From an uncultured Roseburia sp. (GTDB taxonomy: Bacteria; Bacillota; Clostridia; Lachnospirales; Lachnospiraceae): a stretch of DNA of 64,000 bases. The number at the start of each line of letters is the position of its first letter. Position 1 is the first letter of the stretch. Made by a program: the position numbers and the translations under genes. The notes beneath the pieces were generated by a model, which had not been told where the DNA came from, made no database searches, and saw only the letters and a program-made list of their open reading frames with translations. Of this stretch, positions 17,152 to 25,492 are shown one piece after another. Location of the stretch: contig UQNW01000001.1 of the NCBI GenBank assembly GCA_900542495.1, positions 1 to 64,000 of the forward strand, written 5' to 3'.

Positions 17152-18666
17152 CTATTCTTCTTCCTCTTCCGGCTCATCCTTTGCCCAGCCGTAAGCGTAT
17201 TTGACTGCCTTATTCCAGCCTTTGCGTTTTGCCTGACGGTCTTCCTCACTCATCTGTGGGGAAAATACGCAGTCAATGCTCTGGTTTTTGATCACATCCT
17301 CTTTGCTCTTCCAGTAACCAACGGCAAGTCCGGCAAGATAGGCAGCGCCCATCGCAGTTGTCTCAATACAGCTTGGCCGCTTGACCGGTGCATTGATCAT
17401 ATCTGCCTGAAACTGCATCAGGAAGTTATTGGCACTCGCACCGCCGTCTACTTTTAATGATTTTAACTCTACGCCTGCGTCTGCACGCATTGCATCGATG
17501 ACATCACATACCTGAAGATCGATGGATTCCAGCGTGGCGCGGATGATATGATTTTTGTTGGTACCTCTTGTAATACCAACGATCGTACCTCTCGCATACT
17601 GATCCCAGTGTGGTGCGCCAAGTCCGGTAAATGCCGGAACCACATAACAACCGTGGGTTCCGTGTACTTTTTTTGCCATGTACTCCGAATCTGCGGAGGA
17701 ATCGATTAATCTCATATTGTCGCGGAGCCACTGGATCGCAGCTCCTGCAACAAAAATCGAGCCTTCCAGAGCGTAGTTTACTTTTCCATCCAGTCCCCAT
17801 GCAATGGTCGTCACAAGACCATTTTTTGAAAATACCGGTTTTTCTCCCGTATTCATTAAAAGGAAACATCCGGTTCCGTATGTATTTTTTGCCTCTCCTG
17901 CATGGAAACAGGTCTGTCCAAAAAGTGCAGCCTGCTGGTCACCTGCCGCTCCTGCGATCGGTATCTCATCCCCTAAGAAGGACGGATCGGTGTAACCATA
18001 AATCTGGCTGGACGGCACCGGTGTCGGAAGCATGCTCTCAGGAATATCCAGTTCCTCTAAAATCTCCTTGTCCCAGCACAGGTCATTGATGTTAAAAAGC
18101 ATAGTCCTCGAAGCATTGGAATAATCTGTCACATGCACTGCACCCTTGGTAAATTTCCAGATCAGCCATGTCTCTACGGTACCAAATAATAATTTTCCCT
18201 CATTTGCAAGCTCCCTTGCTCCTTTTACATTATCTAAAATCCATTTGATCTTCGTTGCTGAAAAATAGGCATCAATGATCAGTCCCGTCTTTTTCCGGTA
18301 AACTTCCTCCAGTCCTTTTTTCTTCAGTCCATCTGCGATATCAGATGTTCTGCGGCACTGCCATACGATCGCATTGTAGATTGGTTCTCCCGTCTCTTTG
18401 TTCCACACGATGGAAGTCTCACGCTGGTTTGTGATACCGATCGCTGCAATGTCGGAAGCCGCAGCTCCGATCATGTTCATCGCCTCCACCGAAACACCAA
18501 GCATCGATGACCAGATCTCATTTGCATCATGTTCCACCCAGCCCGGATTCGGGAAAAACTGCCGGAACTCTTTCTGTGCCATGGAACAGATCTCACCTTT
18601 CTCATTAAATAAAATACAACGGTTGCTTGTTGTGCCCGCATCTAATGCCATTACATATTTTGCCAT
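17152..18666 (-). CDS. glpK: Glycerol kinase
   Basis: GlpK phosphorylates glycerol to glycerol-3-phosphate in the cytoplasm. The FGGY-family sequence starts MAKYVMALDAGTTSNRCILF. It contains NQRETSIVWNKETGEPIYNA and the second-domain signature GGASANNFLMQFQADM. Length is 504, as usual, plus an acidic EPEEEEE tail. The ATG at 18666 has AGGAG eight bases upstream; an in-frame ATG at 18684 does not. The gene stands alone with a roughly 210-base leader, a promoter with an operator-like palindrome, and a nested hairpin. No glpF or glpD is in the window. Confidence 0.96.
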   Translation of the reverse strand: MAKYVMALDAGTTSNRCILFNEKGEICSMAQKEFRQFFPNPGWVEHDANEIWSSMLGVSVEAMNMIGAAASDIAAIGITNQRETSIVWNKETGEPIYNAIVWQCRRTSDIADGLKKKGLEEVYRKKTGLIIDAYFSATKIKWILDNVKGARELANEGKLLFGTVETWLIWKFTKGAVHVTDYSNASRTMLFNINDLCWDKEILEELDIPESMLPTPVPSSQIYGYTDPSFLGDEIPIAGAAGDQQAALFGQTCFHAGEAKNTYGTGCFLLMNTGEKPVFSKNGLVTTIAWGLDGKVNYALEGSIFVAGAAIQWLRDNMRLIDSSADSEYMAKKVHGTHGCYVVPAFTGLGAPHWDQYARGTIVGITRGTNKNHIIRATLESIDLQVCDVIDAMRADAGVELKSLKVDGGASANNFLMQFQADMINAPVKRPSCIETTAMGAAYLAGLAVGYWKSKEDVIKNQSIDCVFSPQMSEEDRQAKRKGWNKAVKYAYGWAKDEPEEEEE

Positions 18667-18740
18667 GCCTGTTTCTCCTTTCAATTCTGCTCCAAAATGC
18701 TCCCCTGTTCTTTCGAACTTTTACAATTTGACTGCACCAT

Positions 18741-18832
18741 AAATCAGACATAAAAATGGGAGATGACACATCGAAAATATACTGCTGCACCACACAGCAG
18801 TATTCCTTTGAATCATCTCCACTCTCTGATTT
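18741..18832 (-). ncRNA. Structured leader RNA upstream of glpK (nested three-tier hairpin)
   Basis: Three coaxial stems nest inside one another. The outer pair is AAATCAG (18741-18747) with CTGATTT (18826-18832). The middle pair is GGAGATGA (18759-18766) with TCATCTCC (18813-18820). The inner pair is ATACTGCTG (18779-18787) with CAGCAGTAT (18795-18803). All pairs are perfect. The structure lies in the 5' leader between the promoter at 18883-18910 and the glpK start. Glycerol genes in Bacillus are controlled by GlpP acting on a leader, so an RNA-level control is plausible. I know no named motif that fits. Confidence 0.6.
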
Positions 18833-18864
18833 CTACTCATTTATTCAATTATGTCTGAACTTTT

Positions 18865-18910
18865 GATTCCATTGATGGAATCATTATAGCATATATGCAT
18901 AAAAAAGCAA
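18865..18910 (-). promoter_or_regulatory. glpK promoter with overlapping palindromic operator
   Basis: On the minus strand TTGCTT (18905-18910), a 16-base spacer and a consensus TATAAT (18883-18888) form a promoter. Directly downstream, at the expected start point, lies the palindrome GATTCCATTGATGGAATC (18865-18882), with perfect 8-base arms around TG. A repressor bound there would block initiation. The regulator is unknown. Confidence 0.65.
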
Positions 18911-18989
18911 TGTTTTACTGAGAATTTTTATATATTTTTATTATGCAATTTCTTGTATGATACGTTTTCTCTGTTTCACCACTTTTGGT

Positions 18990-19115
18990 TTATTGAATTC
19001 TTACCATCTTAGGATTTGTCTTATAGTAAACTGCTCTCGAAACCTTGCTTTTCTCCAGATACTGATTTTCTGCCAGATTCTCCAACACCACTTTAAAGTC
19101 AACTTCAATGTAACT
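18990..19115 (-). pseudogene. Possible decayed coding remnant with winged-helix-like end
   Basis: On the reverse strand an open stretch without a good start reads SYIEVDFKVVLENLAENQ, then YLEKSKVSRAVYYKTNPK and MVRIQ with a stop at 18990. The pattern of a short helix followed by SKVSRAVYYKTNPK resembles the recognition helix/wing end of a winged-helix domain. Just upstream, in another frame, LGLDLPDMGRIELYFKVK runs to a stop. This suggests a frameshifted gene remnant in the 557-base gap between glpK and the MFS gene. The assignment is weak. Confidence 0.3.
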
Positions 19116-19223
19116 TCAATTAAATTTCATTTTACTTTGAAGTACAGTTCTATTCTTCCCATATCTGGTAAATCCAATCCTAATTAGTAAACTAATCAAT
19201 TTTTCTCATCTTGTATTTTTTCA

Positions 19224-19829
19224 TTAGTCCAGCACTTTTTTACTATAGAGAAATCCACCTCCAGACACAAGCAGAATCCCCGCCCCGATCACCGCAAACG
19301 CATAGATGCTGATGGAAAACGGCAGTGCTGTCATGATCGCAGTTGAAATCGGCATGAAGATCACCTCAACCGTAAAAATCGAGCTGAACACTCTTCCAAG
19401 CATGTGTTTTGGAACTTTTTTCTGCACCATGGAGAAAAAATGAATGTTAAAAATCGTCAGAAAAAACTCAAAAATCAGATTTCCGGATACTATGACCTCT
19501 GCCGGAAGTCCAAGCACTGCATTCACAGCGATCAATCCGTAAAGCATGATATTGTCGTTTCCGATAAACGCAAGTACGGCACACATGAGTCCACCGATAA
19601 AATCCGTTACAAGCAGTATTTGTCTTCGCTTAAAACGGTCTGCAACCGCCCCTCCGATTGGATTTAAAAATAAGGAAATCACGTTTTCGGCTAATTGATA
19701 GTATCCCATGTATTTTTGTCCGATACTTCCCAATCCTGCAATCCATGTGCTGTTTCCATAGTCATACATGACATTTCCAATCTTGTTTACTGCCCTGCTC
19801 CCCAATAACTTTGTCTCGTTTTTCTTCAT
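19224..19829 (-). pseudogene. Shortened MFS transporter (internal deletion)
   Basis: The 201-residue frame starts like a major facilitator (MKKNETKLLGSRAVNKIGNV, then LFLNPIGGAVADRFKRRQIL, the loop 2-3 motif). After about four membrane segments it joins directly to what looks like the last part of such a protein (KVPKHMLGRVFSSIFTVEVI and two or three more helices). A normal member has about 400 residues and 10-12 helices. The reading frame is intact across the probable junction near IVSGNLIFEF. It follows the Rgg-like regulator, from which it is separated by a 45-bp palindrome that includes its ribosome site. It is probably non-functional, though a half-size protein cannot be excluded. Confidence 0.6.
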
Positions 19830-19837
19830 AAATAAAA

Positions 19838-19882
19838 CCTCCGTCTGAATTTAGATACATTGTAACTAATTTCAGGCAGAGG
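19838..19882. repeat. 45-bp palindrome, copy A (between rgg-like and MFS genes)
   Basis: Two 22-base arms, CCTCCGTCTGAATTTAGATA... and its imperfect inverse ending TTTCAGGCAGAGG, pair around a single central base with three mismatches and one G-T pair. The GGAGG ribosome site of the MFS gene lies within the last bases of the minus-strand arm. The element is related in length and sequence to the palindrome at 20923-20967. Confidence 0.75.
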
Positions 19883-19909
19883 CTTTTCATTTTTGCATAT
19901 ATGCAATTT

Positions 19910-20779
19910 TTAATGAACAAAACGCTCAAAATCTTTTTTATAATTATTTGCCAGATTTTCACTTCCAACCCATTCAAAGATCTGAATCGCATTTTTCATT
20001 TCCTCAATCCCAGATTGTTTTTCTCCTTGCTTGTAGCGTAGAAGTCCTGACAAAAAAAGGTAGATCGTCCTCTTATAAAGATCCGTTTCGTCATTTAATA
20101 AAGGCTCTATTTTTTCCATGTAAAATGAAGCAACTGTAAGCGCATCCCTGTGCAGACAGGTTTCCCAGATATTTAAAAGTGTGATCGTGACAAGATTCTT
20201 ATGCGAACCAATCTCCCAATAATAATCTTTTCTTTTTAAAATCTCCTGCCCCATTCTGTGTAGCAGTGGAATATCAATGAACAGATATAGATTACCGATT
20301 AAAATTAATTCATACATATTCCATTCTTCCGTCGTAAACAGATAATCGGTCACCTCGTCAATGTACTCTTCCGGAAATGGAACCTTTGCATCGCATTTGC
20401 AGATAAAGCTCTGGAGCAGGATCACATTTAGGTGATGGCGGTAAATATCCGGATGTTCTGAAAACTCCCACGCCTCTTCCGCCTGCATTTTCTGGAATCC
20501 CGCGATATTCCGCTCATATTCCAATGGAATTAAGGCACTCATAAAACGGATCTGTTCCGTGCGCTGATAGTTGTTCACTGCATCCATAAATTCGCTGACT
20601 TCAATATGCATGTTTGAAAGTGCGATCAGAAATTTTTCCAGTGAGATATCGGATTCCACGCGCTCAAACCGCGAAATCTGAGTTGCGGAAACCCGCTCAT
20701 TTGAAATCTGTTTGAGGGAGATGTGTCTGTTGGTACGCAGATTTTTAAATACCTGCCCTAAATTATCGTAATTTTGCAA
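19910..20779 (-). CDS. Rgg/GadR/MutR-type transcriptional regulator
   Basis: The N-terminal XRE-type helix-turn-helix (LGQVFKNLRTNRHISLKQIS, then NERVSATQISRFERVESDIS) is followed by a roughly 220-residue all-helical domain of the Rgg/MutR C-terminal type. Examples are EYERNIAGFQKMQAEEAWEF, EEWNMYELILIGNLYLFIDI and KNLVTITLLNIWETCL. Rgg proteins are cytoplasmic receptors for short peptides that control nearby genes. The start is TTG at 20779 with AGGA upstream. No peptide gene could be recognised nearby. The adjacent MFS gene is shortened, and 45-bp palindromes lie on both sides of this gene. A peptide-sensing role here is inference from the family. Confidence 0.8.
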   Translation of the reverse strand: MQNYDNLGQVFKNLRTNRHISLKQISNERVSATQISRFERVESDISLEKFLIALSNMHIEVSEFMDAVNNYQRTEQIRFMSALIPLEYERNIAGFQKMQAEEAWEFSEHPDIYRHHLNVILLQSFICKCDAKVPFPEEYIDEVTDYLFTTEEWNMYELILIGNLYLFIDIPLLHRMGQEILKRKDYYWEIGSHKNLVTITLLNIWETCLHRDALTVASFYMEKIEPLLNDETDLYKRTIYLFLSGLLRYKQGEKQSGIEEMKNAIQIFEWVGSENLANNYKKDFERFVH

Positions 20780-20922
20780 ATTTTATTCTGTTCCTTTCCA
20801 GAGATTTTGCAGCTATGTTTTCTATTCCATAACTGCCATCTTTGATAAGTTTTCTAGCTCGATTATAACAAGTATTTTATTTTGAGTACACCCTAACACA
20901 TAAACGTTGAGAACACGCAACA

Positions 20923-20967
20923 CCCCGGGCTGAAATCAGATACCTTGTAACTGATTTCAGCCCGGGG
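20923..20967. repeat. 45-bp palindrome, copy B (upstream of rgg-like gene)
   Basis: CCCCGGGCTGAAATCAG and CTGATTTCAGCCCGGGG form a perfect 17-bp stem around ATACCTTGTAA. It has exactly the same length as copy A and shares the central AGATAC-TTGTAACT motif and CTGAA/TTTCAG arms. Several differences between the copies are compensated on the opposite arm (for example CCTC/GAGG against CCCC/GGGG). It could serve as the mgtC terminator, although no long T run follows on the minus strand. Confidence 0.8.
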
Positions 20968-20982
20968 CAGTGAACTATCTTT

Positions 20983-21654
20983 TTATACTTCTAGAATAAA
21001 CAGAACTCCCTCCTGTTTTCCAAACTCCTCAATGATCTGTTCATGTGAAACCGCTCTGGCAAAGTGTAACGTCATGGTTGCCGCCACTACCTTTTCACCA
21101 TCTGAGTCTTTCTGCTTTGTTACCTGAATCTCATCTATGATACATGAAACTTCTCTTCCATAAGATAAAAATTTGCTTAATTCCCGAATTCCCGCAAATT
21201 CTACATAAATAGAAAACACTTTCACTGTCCGGCTCAGCAATTTATCCACTGAATGCAGAATGCGCATTGCACACCAGAGTGTGAAAAAGCCCACTATTGC
21301 TCCAGGATAAAATCCGGCTCCCAACGCAAGTCCCAGACAAGCACCTGCCCAAAGTCCAGCTGCAGTCGTCAGTCCTTTTACCTGATTCTGCTTTGTCACT
21401 AGAATAGTTCCTGCACCAAGAAAACTGATACCACTGATGACCTGCGCTGCAATTCTACTTGAATCTGGATCTCCCATATATATTTTGAGGTAAATTCCGG
21501 TCATCATTGCAATCTCCGCTCCCATACATACTACAATATAAGTACGAAATCCTGCTGGACGCCCTTTTTGCTCCCTCTCATATCCAAGGATTCCAGAAAA
21601 CAGCATCCCAAGAATCATGCGGATAAGTATTCCCGTGATTGTCAGATTTTCCAA
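20983..21654 (-). CDS. mgtC: MgtC/SapB family membrane protein
   Basis: MgtC-type proteins are inner-membrane factors linked to magnesium limitation and, in pathogens, to control of ATP synthase. The first 140 residues hold four to five membrane helices with the family motifs GILGYEREQKGRPAGFRTYI and VISGISFLGAGTIL, then GLTTAAGLWAGACLGLALGAG. A soluble C-terminal domain of about 80 residues follows. The start is TTG at 21654 after AAGGA. It begins 26 bases behind the malG-like gene and may be the last gene of that operon, which is an unusual pairing. Confidence 0.9.
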   Translation of the reverse strand: MENLTITGILIRMILGMLFSGILGYEREQKGRPAGFRTYIVVCMGAEIAMMTGIYLKIYMGDPDSSRIAAQVISGISFLGAGTILVTKQNQVKGLTTAAGLWAGACLGLALGAGFYPGAIVGFFTLWCAMRILHSVDKLLSRTVKVFSIYVEFAGIRELSKFLSYGREVSCIIDEIQVTKQKDSDGEKVVAATMTLHFARAVSHEQIIEEFGKQEGVLFILEV

Positions 21655-21680
21655 TGCCGGTCATTCCTTTCTGTCTGACA

Positions 21681-22550
21681 TCAGCCTTTTACTGCTCCGC
21701 TGACACCTTCTACATAATACTTCTGCGTACATAAGAATAAAATTGCTACCGGTATGGAGATAATAACCGCACCTGCTGCAAAGCTACAGAACCACTGATC
21801 AATATATTCCACATCTAACATCTGGTACAAGCCGACTGCAACTGTGTAATACTCCTGATTTGCACCACACAATACCTTTGCGAGCATAAAGTCTTTGAAT
21901 GGTCCTGCAAAAGAAGTCAGCATCGTGTATACAACAACTGGTTTACTCAAAGGCATAATGATCTGTGTCAGGACCTGCCATTTGCTTGCTCCGTCTAATA
22001 GTGCCGCCTCATCAAGCGACATGGATATCGTATCAAAAAATCCTTTAGCTATATGATAACCGCAGCCTGCGCCTCCCGCATACACTGCAATCATTGCCAC
22101 ACGCAGCATTGGTCCGTCACTCCAGCCAAGCATTTTAATAATGTAATATACCGCGATCATCGACATAAATCCCGGAAACAGATGGATGATCATAGCTGCA
22201 TTCATTAACGGCTTCCTTGCACGGAACCGCAGTCTTGAAAGAGTATATGCCACCGAAATCACAAAAAATGTGGATATGATACAGCTTACCGATGCTATGA
22301 TAAATGTATTCCATACCATCTTGGGAAAATTAAATACGGAAAAATCGGTAAATAATTTTATATAGTTATCCAGTGTATAACGCGTCGGGAAAAAGGTGGA
22401 ACTGTAAGATCCCTTTGTTCCGCGAAAACTTGTCAAAATAACCCATAATACAGGCAAAAGCCAGACGACTGCCAGAACAGCAAGAAATGCATGGGCTAAA
22501 ATGACTTTTATTTTCTTGCCAGTTGAATATCTGTGAAATGTCCCTTTCAT
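21681..22550 (-). CDS. malG: Sugar ABC transporter permease, MalG type
   Basis: This 289-residue inner-membrane protein belongs to the MalG/GanQ permeases that import malto- or other oligosaccharides. It has six predicted helices. The EAA loop that contacts the ATPase reads DEAALLDGASKWQVLTQIIM. Its start overlaps the end of malF by four bases (ATGA), indicating translational coupling. No ATP-binding subunit is encoded in the window, so a shared MsmK-type ATPase elsewhere is probable. Substrate is inferred from the binding protein and remains uncertain. Confidence 0.9.
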   Translation of the reverse strand: MKGTFHRYSTGKKIKVILAHAFLAVLAVVWLLPVLWVILTSFRGTKGSYSSTFFPTRYTLDNYIKLFTDFSVFNFPKMVWNTFIIASVSCIISTFFVISVAYTLSRLRFRARKPLMNAAMIIHLFPGFMSMIAVYYIIKMLGWSDGPMLRVAMIAVYAGGAGCGYHIAKGFFDTISMSLDEAALLDGASKWQVLTQIIMPLSKPVVVYTMLTSFAGPFKDFMLAKVLCGANQEYYTVAVGLYQMLDVEYIDQWFCSFAAGAVIISIPVAILFLCTQKYYVEGVSGAVKG

Positions 22551-23923
22551 CGAAACGCCTCCTCATTCCTGTTTGAACCGCTAAATGTAAATGTTACAAG
22601 CGACACAATCGTCAATGTTACAAATGTCATAATACCAACGACTGCCCCTACATCAAAATACTGATTTTCGATTGTCAGTTTATACAGCCATGTGATCAAA
22701 AGATCCGTCTTTCCTGCCGTAGAACCTACCGATCTTGGCAGACCTTCTGTCGTCAGGAAAATAACGTTGAAGCTATTTACATTTCCCGTAAAGGTCGTAA
22801 TCAGATATGGTGTTGTGACAAAGAGCATGTATGGCAGTGTTATTTTCATAAAAGTCACAATAGGACCTGCCCCGTCCACTCTGGCAGCTTCATACAATTC
22901 TGTCGGGATATTCTGCAGAATACCCGTCACCTGAAGCAGTGTATACGGAACACCAACCCAGATATTGATTAAAATGACAACGACTCTCGCCCAAGTTGCG
23001 TCCGTAAAGAACGGCAGTGACTGTGTTGCTCCGATCAGTCCGAGATTACGAAGCAAGATATTCACAGCGCCTTCCGGCTGAAGCATGGACTTAATGATCA
23101 GCAATGTGACAAAATGCGGGATTGCAACCGTAAGGACAAAGCAGAACCTCCACATTTTCTTTGCACGAATCTCTTTCCAGTTGATAAACAGTGCTAGGAG
23201 CATTCCCAGAATATAATTAGAAAAAGTCGCAACGACTGCCCACACCATTGTCCATCCAAGAACTGACCAGAATGTTTGTCCAAGGCTGCCACCAAAATCA
23301 AATATTTTTCGGAAGTTTTCAAGTCCGACCCAGTCAAATAAAACCAGCTTATTTCCTTCCACACTGTAATTCGTAAATGCCATACTAATCATAAAGACAA
23401 GTGGCAGGATTGTAAACATCAGTACGCCAAGTGCTGGAAAAGTCAGTAGTGTGATATGCAGATTACCATTTAATAATTCTTTTAACTCCTGCTTTAACGT
23501 CAGGATCTGTTCTCCCTTTTTCGACTGACATTCCAGACGATATGCCTGTTTTAAAGAACTTTTGGCTATCAGGAAAAATACCAGAATCAGGGATAGTGTG
23601 ACGATACCATACAATAAAATGATAAGGGAACGATCTCCATCCACATATTCATATAAACTTTTCGCTTCATTCCATACTTTCTGCTGTTCTACATCTCCCA
23701 ACGTCCTGAATTTACTTAAATTGTAAAATCCTGTCTGCACCATATAAACGATCAGTAAAATTTCCGATGTCAGATAGAGAATCCCTTTTGCGATCTGTTT
23801 GTGTACCAGACAGCCCAGCCCAAAAACAATAGCCGAAAGACGCACGATGAAAGAACCGTTCTTTAATGCGTTCCGGGCAGTATATTCTGTATAAAACTCT
23901 TTTTTCTTTTTTCTGCTTTTCAT
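22547..23923 (-). CDS. malF: Sugar ABC transporter permease, MalF type
   Basis: The 458-residue permease has the extended N-terminal region (helices near residues 27-60 and 105-125) known from MalF proteins. The transport core follows, with the EAA loop YEAARVDGAGPIVTFMKIT. It pairs with the MalG-type gene that overlaps its end. The basic N-terminus (MKSRKKKKEF) is cytoplasmic. It follows the binding-protein gene by 44 bases. A malto-oligosaccharide or similar substrate is likely, but relatives import other oligosaccharides such as galacto-oligosaccharides. Confidence 0.9.
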   Translation of the reverse strand: MKSRKKKKEFYTEYTARNALKNGSFIVRLSAIVFGLGCLVHKQIAKGILYLTSEILLIVYMVQTGFYNLSKFRTLGDVEQQKVWNEAKSLYEYVDGDRSLIILLYGIVTLSLILVFFLIAKSSLKQAYRLECQSKKGEQILTLKQELKELLNGNLHITLLTFPALGVLMFTILPLVFMISMAFTNYSVEGNKLVLFDWVGLENFRKIFDFGGSLGQTFWSVLGWTMVWAVVATFSNYILGMLLALFINWKEIRAKKMWRFCFVLTVAIPHFVTLLIIKSMLQPEGAVNILLRNLGLIGATQSLPFFTDATWARVVVILINIWVGVPYTLLQVTGILQNIPTELYEAARVDGAGPIVTFMKITLPYMLFVTTPYLITTFTGNVNSFNVIFLTTEGLPRSVGSTAGKTDLLITWLYKLTIENQYFDVGAVVGIMTFVTLTIVSLVTFTFSGSNRNEEAFR

Positions 23924-23967
23924 CCTTTTGCAACCCCGCTCTTATTTCATAGATATATTTCGGAACA

Positions 23968-25275
23968 TTAATTTACACCGGATGTATTGGAGCTTTCCTC
24001 TAATGTTTTTAATTTCTCCGCTGCATTTTCATGTGTCATAATGCCGTCTCTTAATTCATTACCAAAGCTTTCTGCCGTTGTCCAGAAATAAGACATCTCT
24101 GTGTAGTTCGCACGTGGCACGGCAATGTTTTCGATTGTCCAGGAATCTACTGCTACAACGGCATCTTTCTGGATCTCTGTATCGTTTACAAGCTCTTTAT
24201 AGCATGGAACATATCCACGGGTTTCATAATGTAATTTCTGGCTGTCATAGCCACCAAGGTACATTGCAAGCTCAATCGCAACCTGCGGATAAGCAGTTGT
24301 GGATTTAACACCGATTGCTTTGGATGAAGTAAACGGTTTTAACTGTACTTCTTCTCCGTCAACTGTCATGGAAGGAAGCGGAGCAACGCCAAAGTTATCG
24401 CCTAAGATTTCTTCTGTCTGTGCTGCCTGCCAGGTTCCGCAGAAATATGCATTGACATTCCCCTCACGCATCATGGCAATCGCATCTTCCGGGGAAGAAA
24501 CAACTAAATTCTCATTCTGTACCATATCGATCAGTGCATTGGTCATTGCAAGCGTTTCATCGTTATCAAGTACAATTCCTGCTTCACGCTCGTTACCTTC
24601 TTCTCCGAAGAAAGTTGCTCCTGCTCCAAGATAGAAGGAAGCCAGATAGAAACCATTGTTCAGTGGAATCGCTACTTTTCCTTTTTCTAACATTGTATCT
24701 AAAGATTTGATATCATCTTCTGAAAATACACTCTTATCGTAATACATAAAGTAAGTGTTTGTTGTCATTGGCACGCCGTAAACACCGTCATCATAAGTTA
24801 AGCTGTCTACTAAGACGCTGGAGTAGTTCTCACGAATCGTATCAAGATACTTTCCGCCAAACTCGGTCAGACTGTTTGCCTGACAGAGATTTTCCAGACC
24901 GGTAGAAGAATAAATGAATACATCTGCTGCCGCATCAATATCCTGTGGAACTAATTTCTTTGCATCAGATTCTGTGCAAACACCATAGTTAAATGTAATA
25001 TCCCAGTTTGGATGCAGTTCATTAAACTGGTCACACATGGTATTTAACCACTGTCCATATTCCGGATCCTGATCCTCTGACGGTGACCATACGGTCAGTG
25101 TACAGGTGATCGGGGCTTCCTCCTGTGCATCCTGCTCGGTTGCTTCACCCTGTTCTGTTTCAGAAACAGATGCATTTGCTGATGCAGTGTTCTCTTTTGC
25201 ATCACTTCCTCCGCATGCGGTCATGGATACTACCATAGCTGCACATAACATTACACTTAATACTTTACGTTTCAT
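23968..25275 (-). CDS. malE: Extracellular oligosaccharide-binding lipoprotein, MalE type
   Basis: A lipoprotein signal (MKRKVLSVMLCAAMVVSMTA then CGG) is followed by a Ser/Thr/Glu linker and a family 1 solute-binding fold (TCTLTVWSPSEDQ, then QWLNTMCDQFNELHPNWDIT). The mature protein would be tethered to the membrane and hand sugar to the MalF/MalG-type permeases encoded downstream. The length of 435 is normal. It is transcribed away from a PHP phosphatase/LacI regulator pair. The shared 217-base region contains three copies of the octamer TGTTTCGC or its complement, suggesting control by the LacI-type protein. Confidence 0.9.
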   Translation of the reverse strand: MKRKVLSVMLCAAMVVSMTACGGSDAKENTASANASVSETEQGEATEQDAQEEAPITCTLTVWSPSEDQDPEYGQWLNTMCDQFNELHPNWDITFNYGVCTESDAKKLVPQDIDAAADVFIYSSTGLENLCQANSLTEFGGKYLDTIRENYSSVLVDSLTYDDGVYGVPMTTNTYFMYYDKSVFSEDDIKSLDTMLEKGKVAIPLNNGFYLASFYLGAGATFFGEEGNEREAGIVLDNDETLAMTNALIDMVQNENLVVSSPEDAIAMMREGNVNAYFCGTWQAAQTEEILGDNFGVAPLPSMTVDGEEVQLKPFTSSKAIGVKSTTAYPQVAIELAMYLGGYDSQKLHYETRGYVPCYKELVNDTEIQKDAVVAVDSWTIENIAVPRANYTEMSYFWTTAESFGNELRDGIMTHENAAEKLKTLEESSNTSGVN

Positions 25276-25316
25276 ACCTTTTCCTCCTGTTTTTCGTTTC
25301 CGAAATATTTTCGTTT

Positions 25317-25470
25317 TGTTTCGCTATGAATCATAGCATTTTTGAGATATCATGTCAATATATAATTCATTTTGTACATATTATTTTTCTTATTGCGTTT
25401 TTCTTTGTACAATGTTATGATATTTTCTGCGAAACATTTAAGAAACATTTTGTAAAACACTCTGTTTCGC
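25317..25470. promoter_or_regulatory. Shared control region with three TGTTTCGC octamers and a plus-strand promoter
   Basis: TGTTTCGC occurs at 25317-25324 and 25463-25470, and its complement GCGAAACA at 25429-25436. The last two face each other. For the plus-strand operon TTGCGT (25393-25398), 17 bases and TATGAT (25416-25421) form a promoter, placing the middle octamer at the transcription start. A separate small palindrome CGAAATATTTTCG lies at 25301-25313 in front of malE. The pattern suits a LacI-family operator, probably for the regulator at 26326-27333. Confidence 0.5.
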
Positions 25471-25492
25471 CAGAAGGGAGTTTTTCATATTT

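Noticed and set aside
18957..19187. 76-codon forward frame between glpK and the MFS gene
   Set aside because: Hydrophobic-aromatic, AT-rich translation without family resemblance or a ribosome site; the reverse strand looks more like decayed coding sequence.
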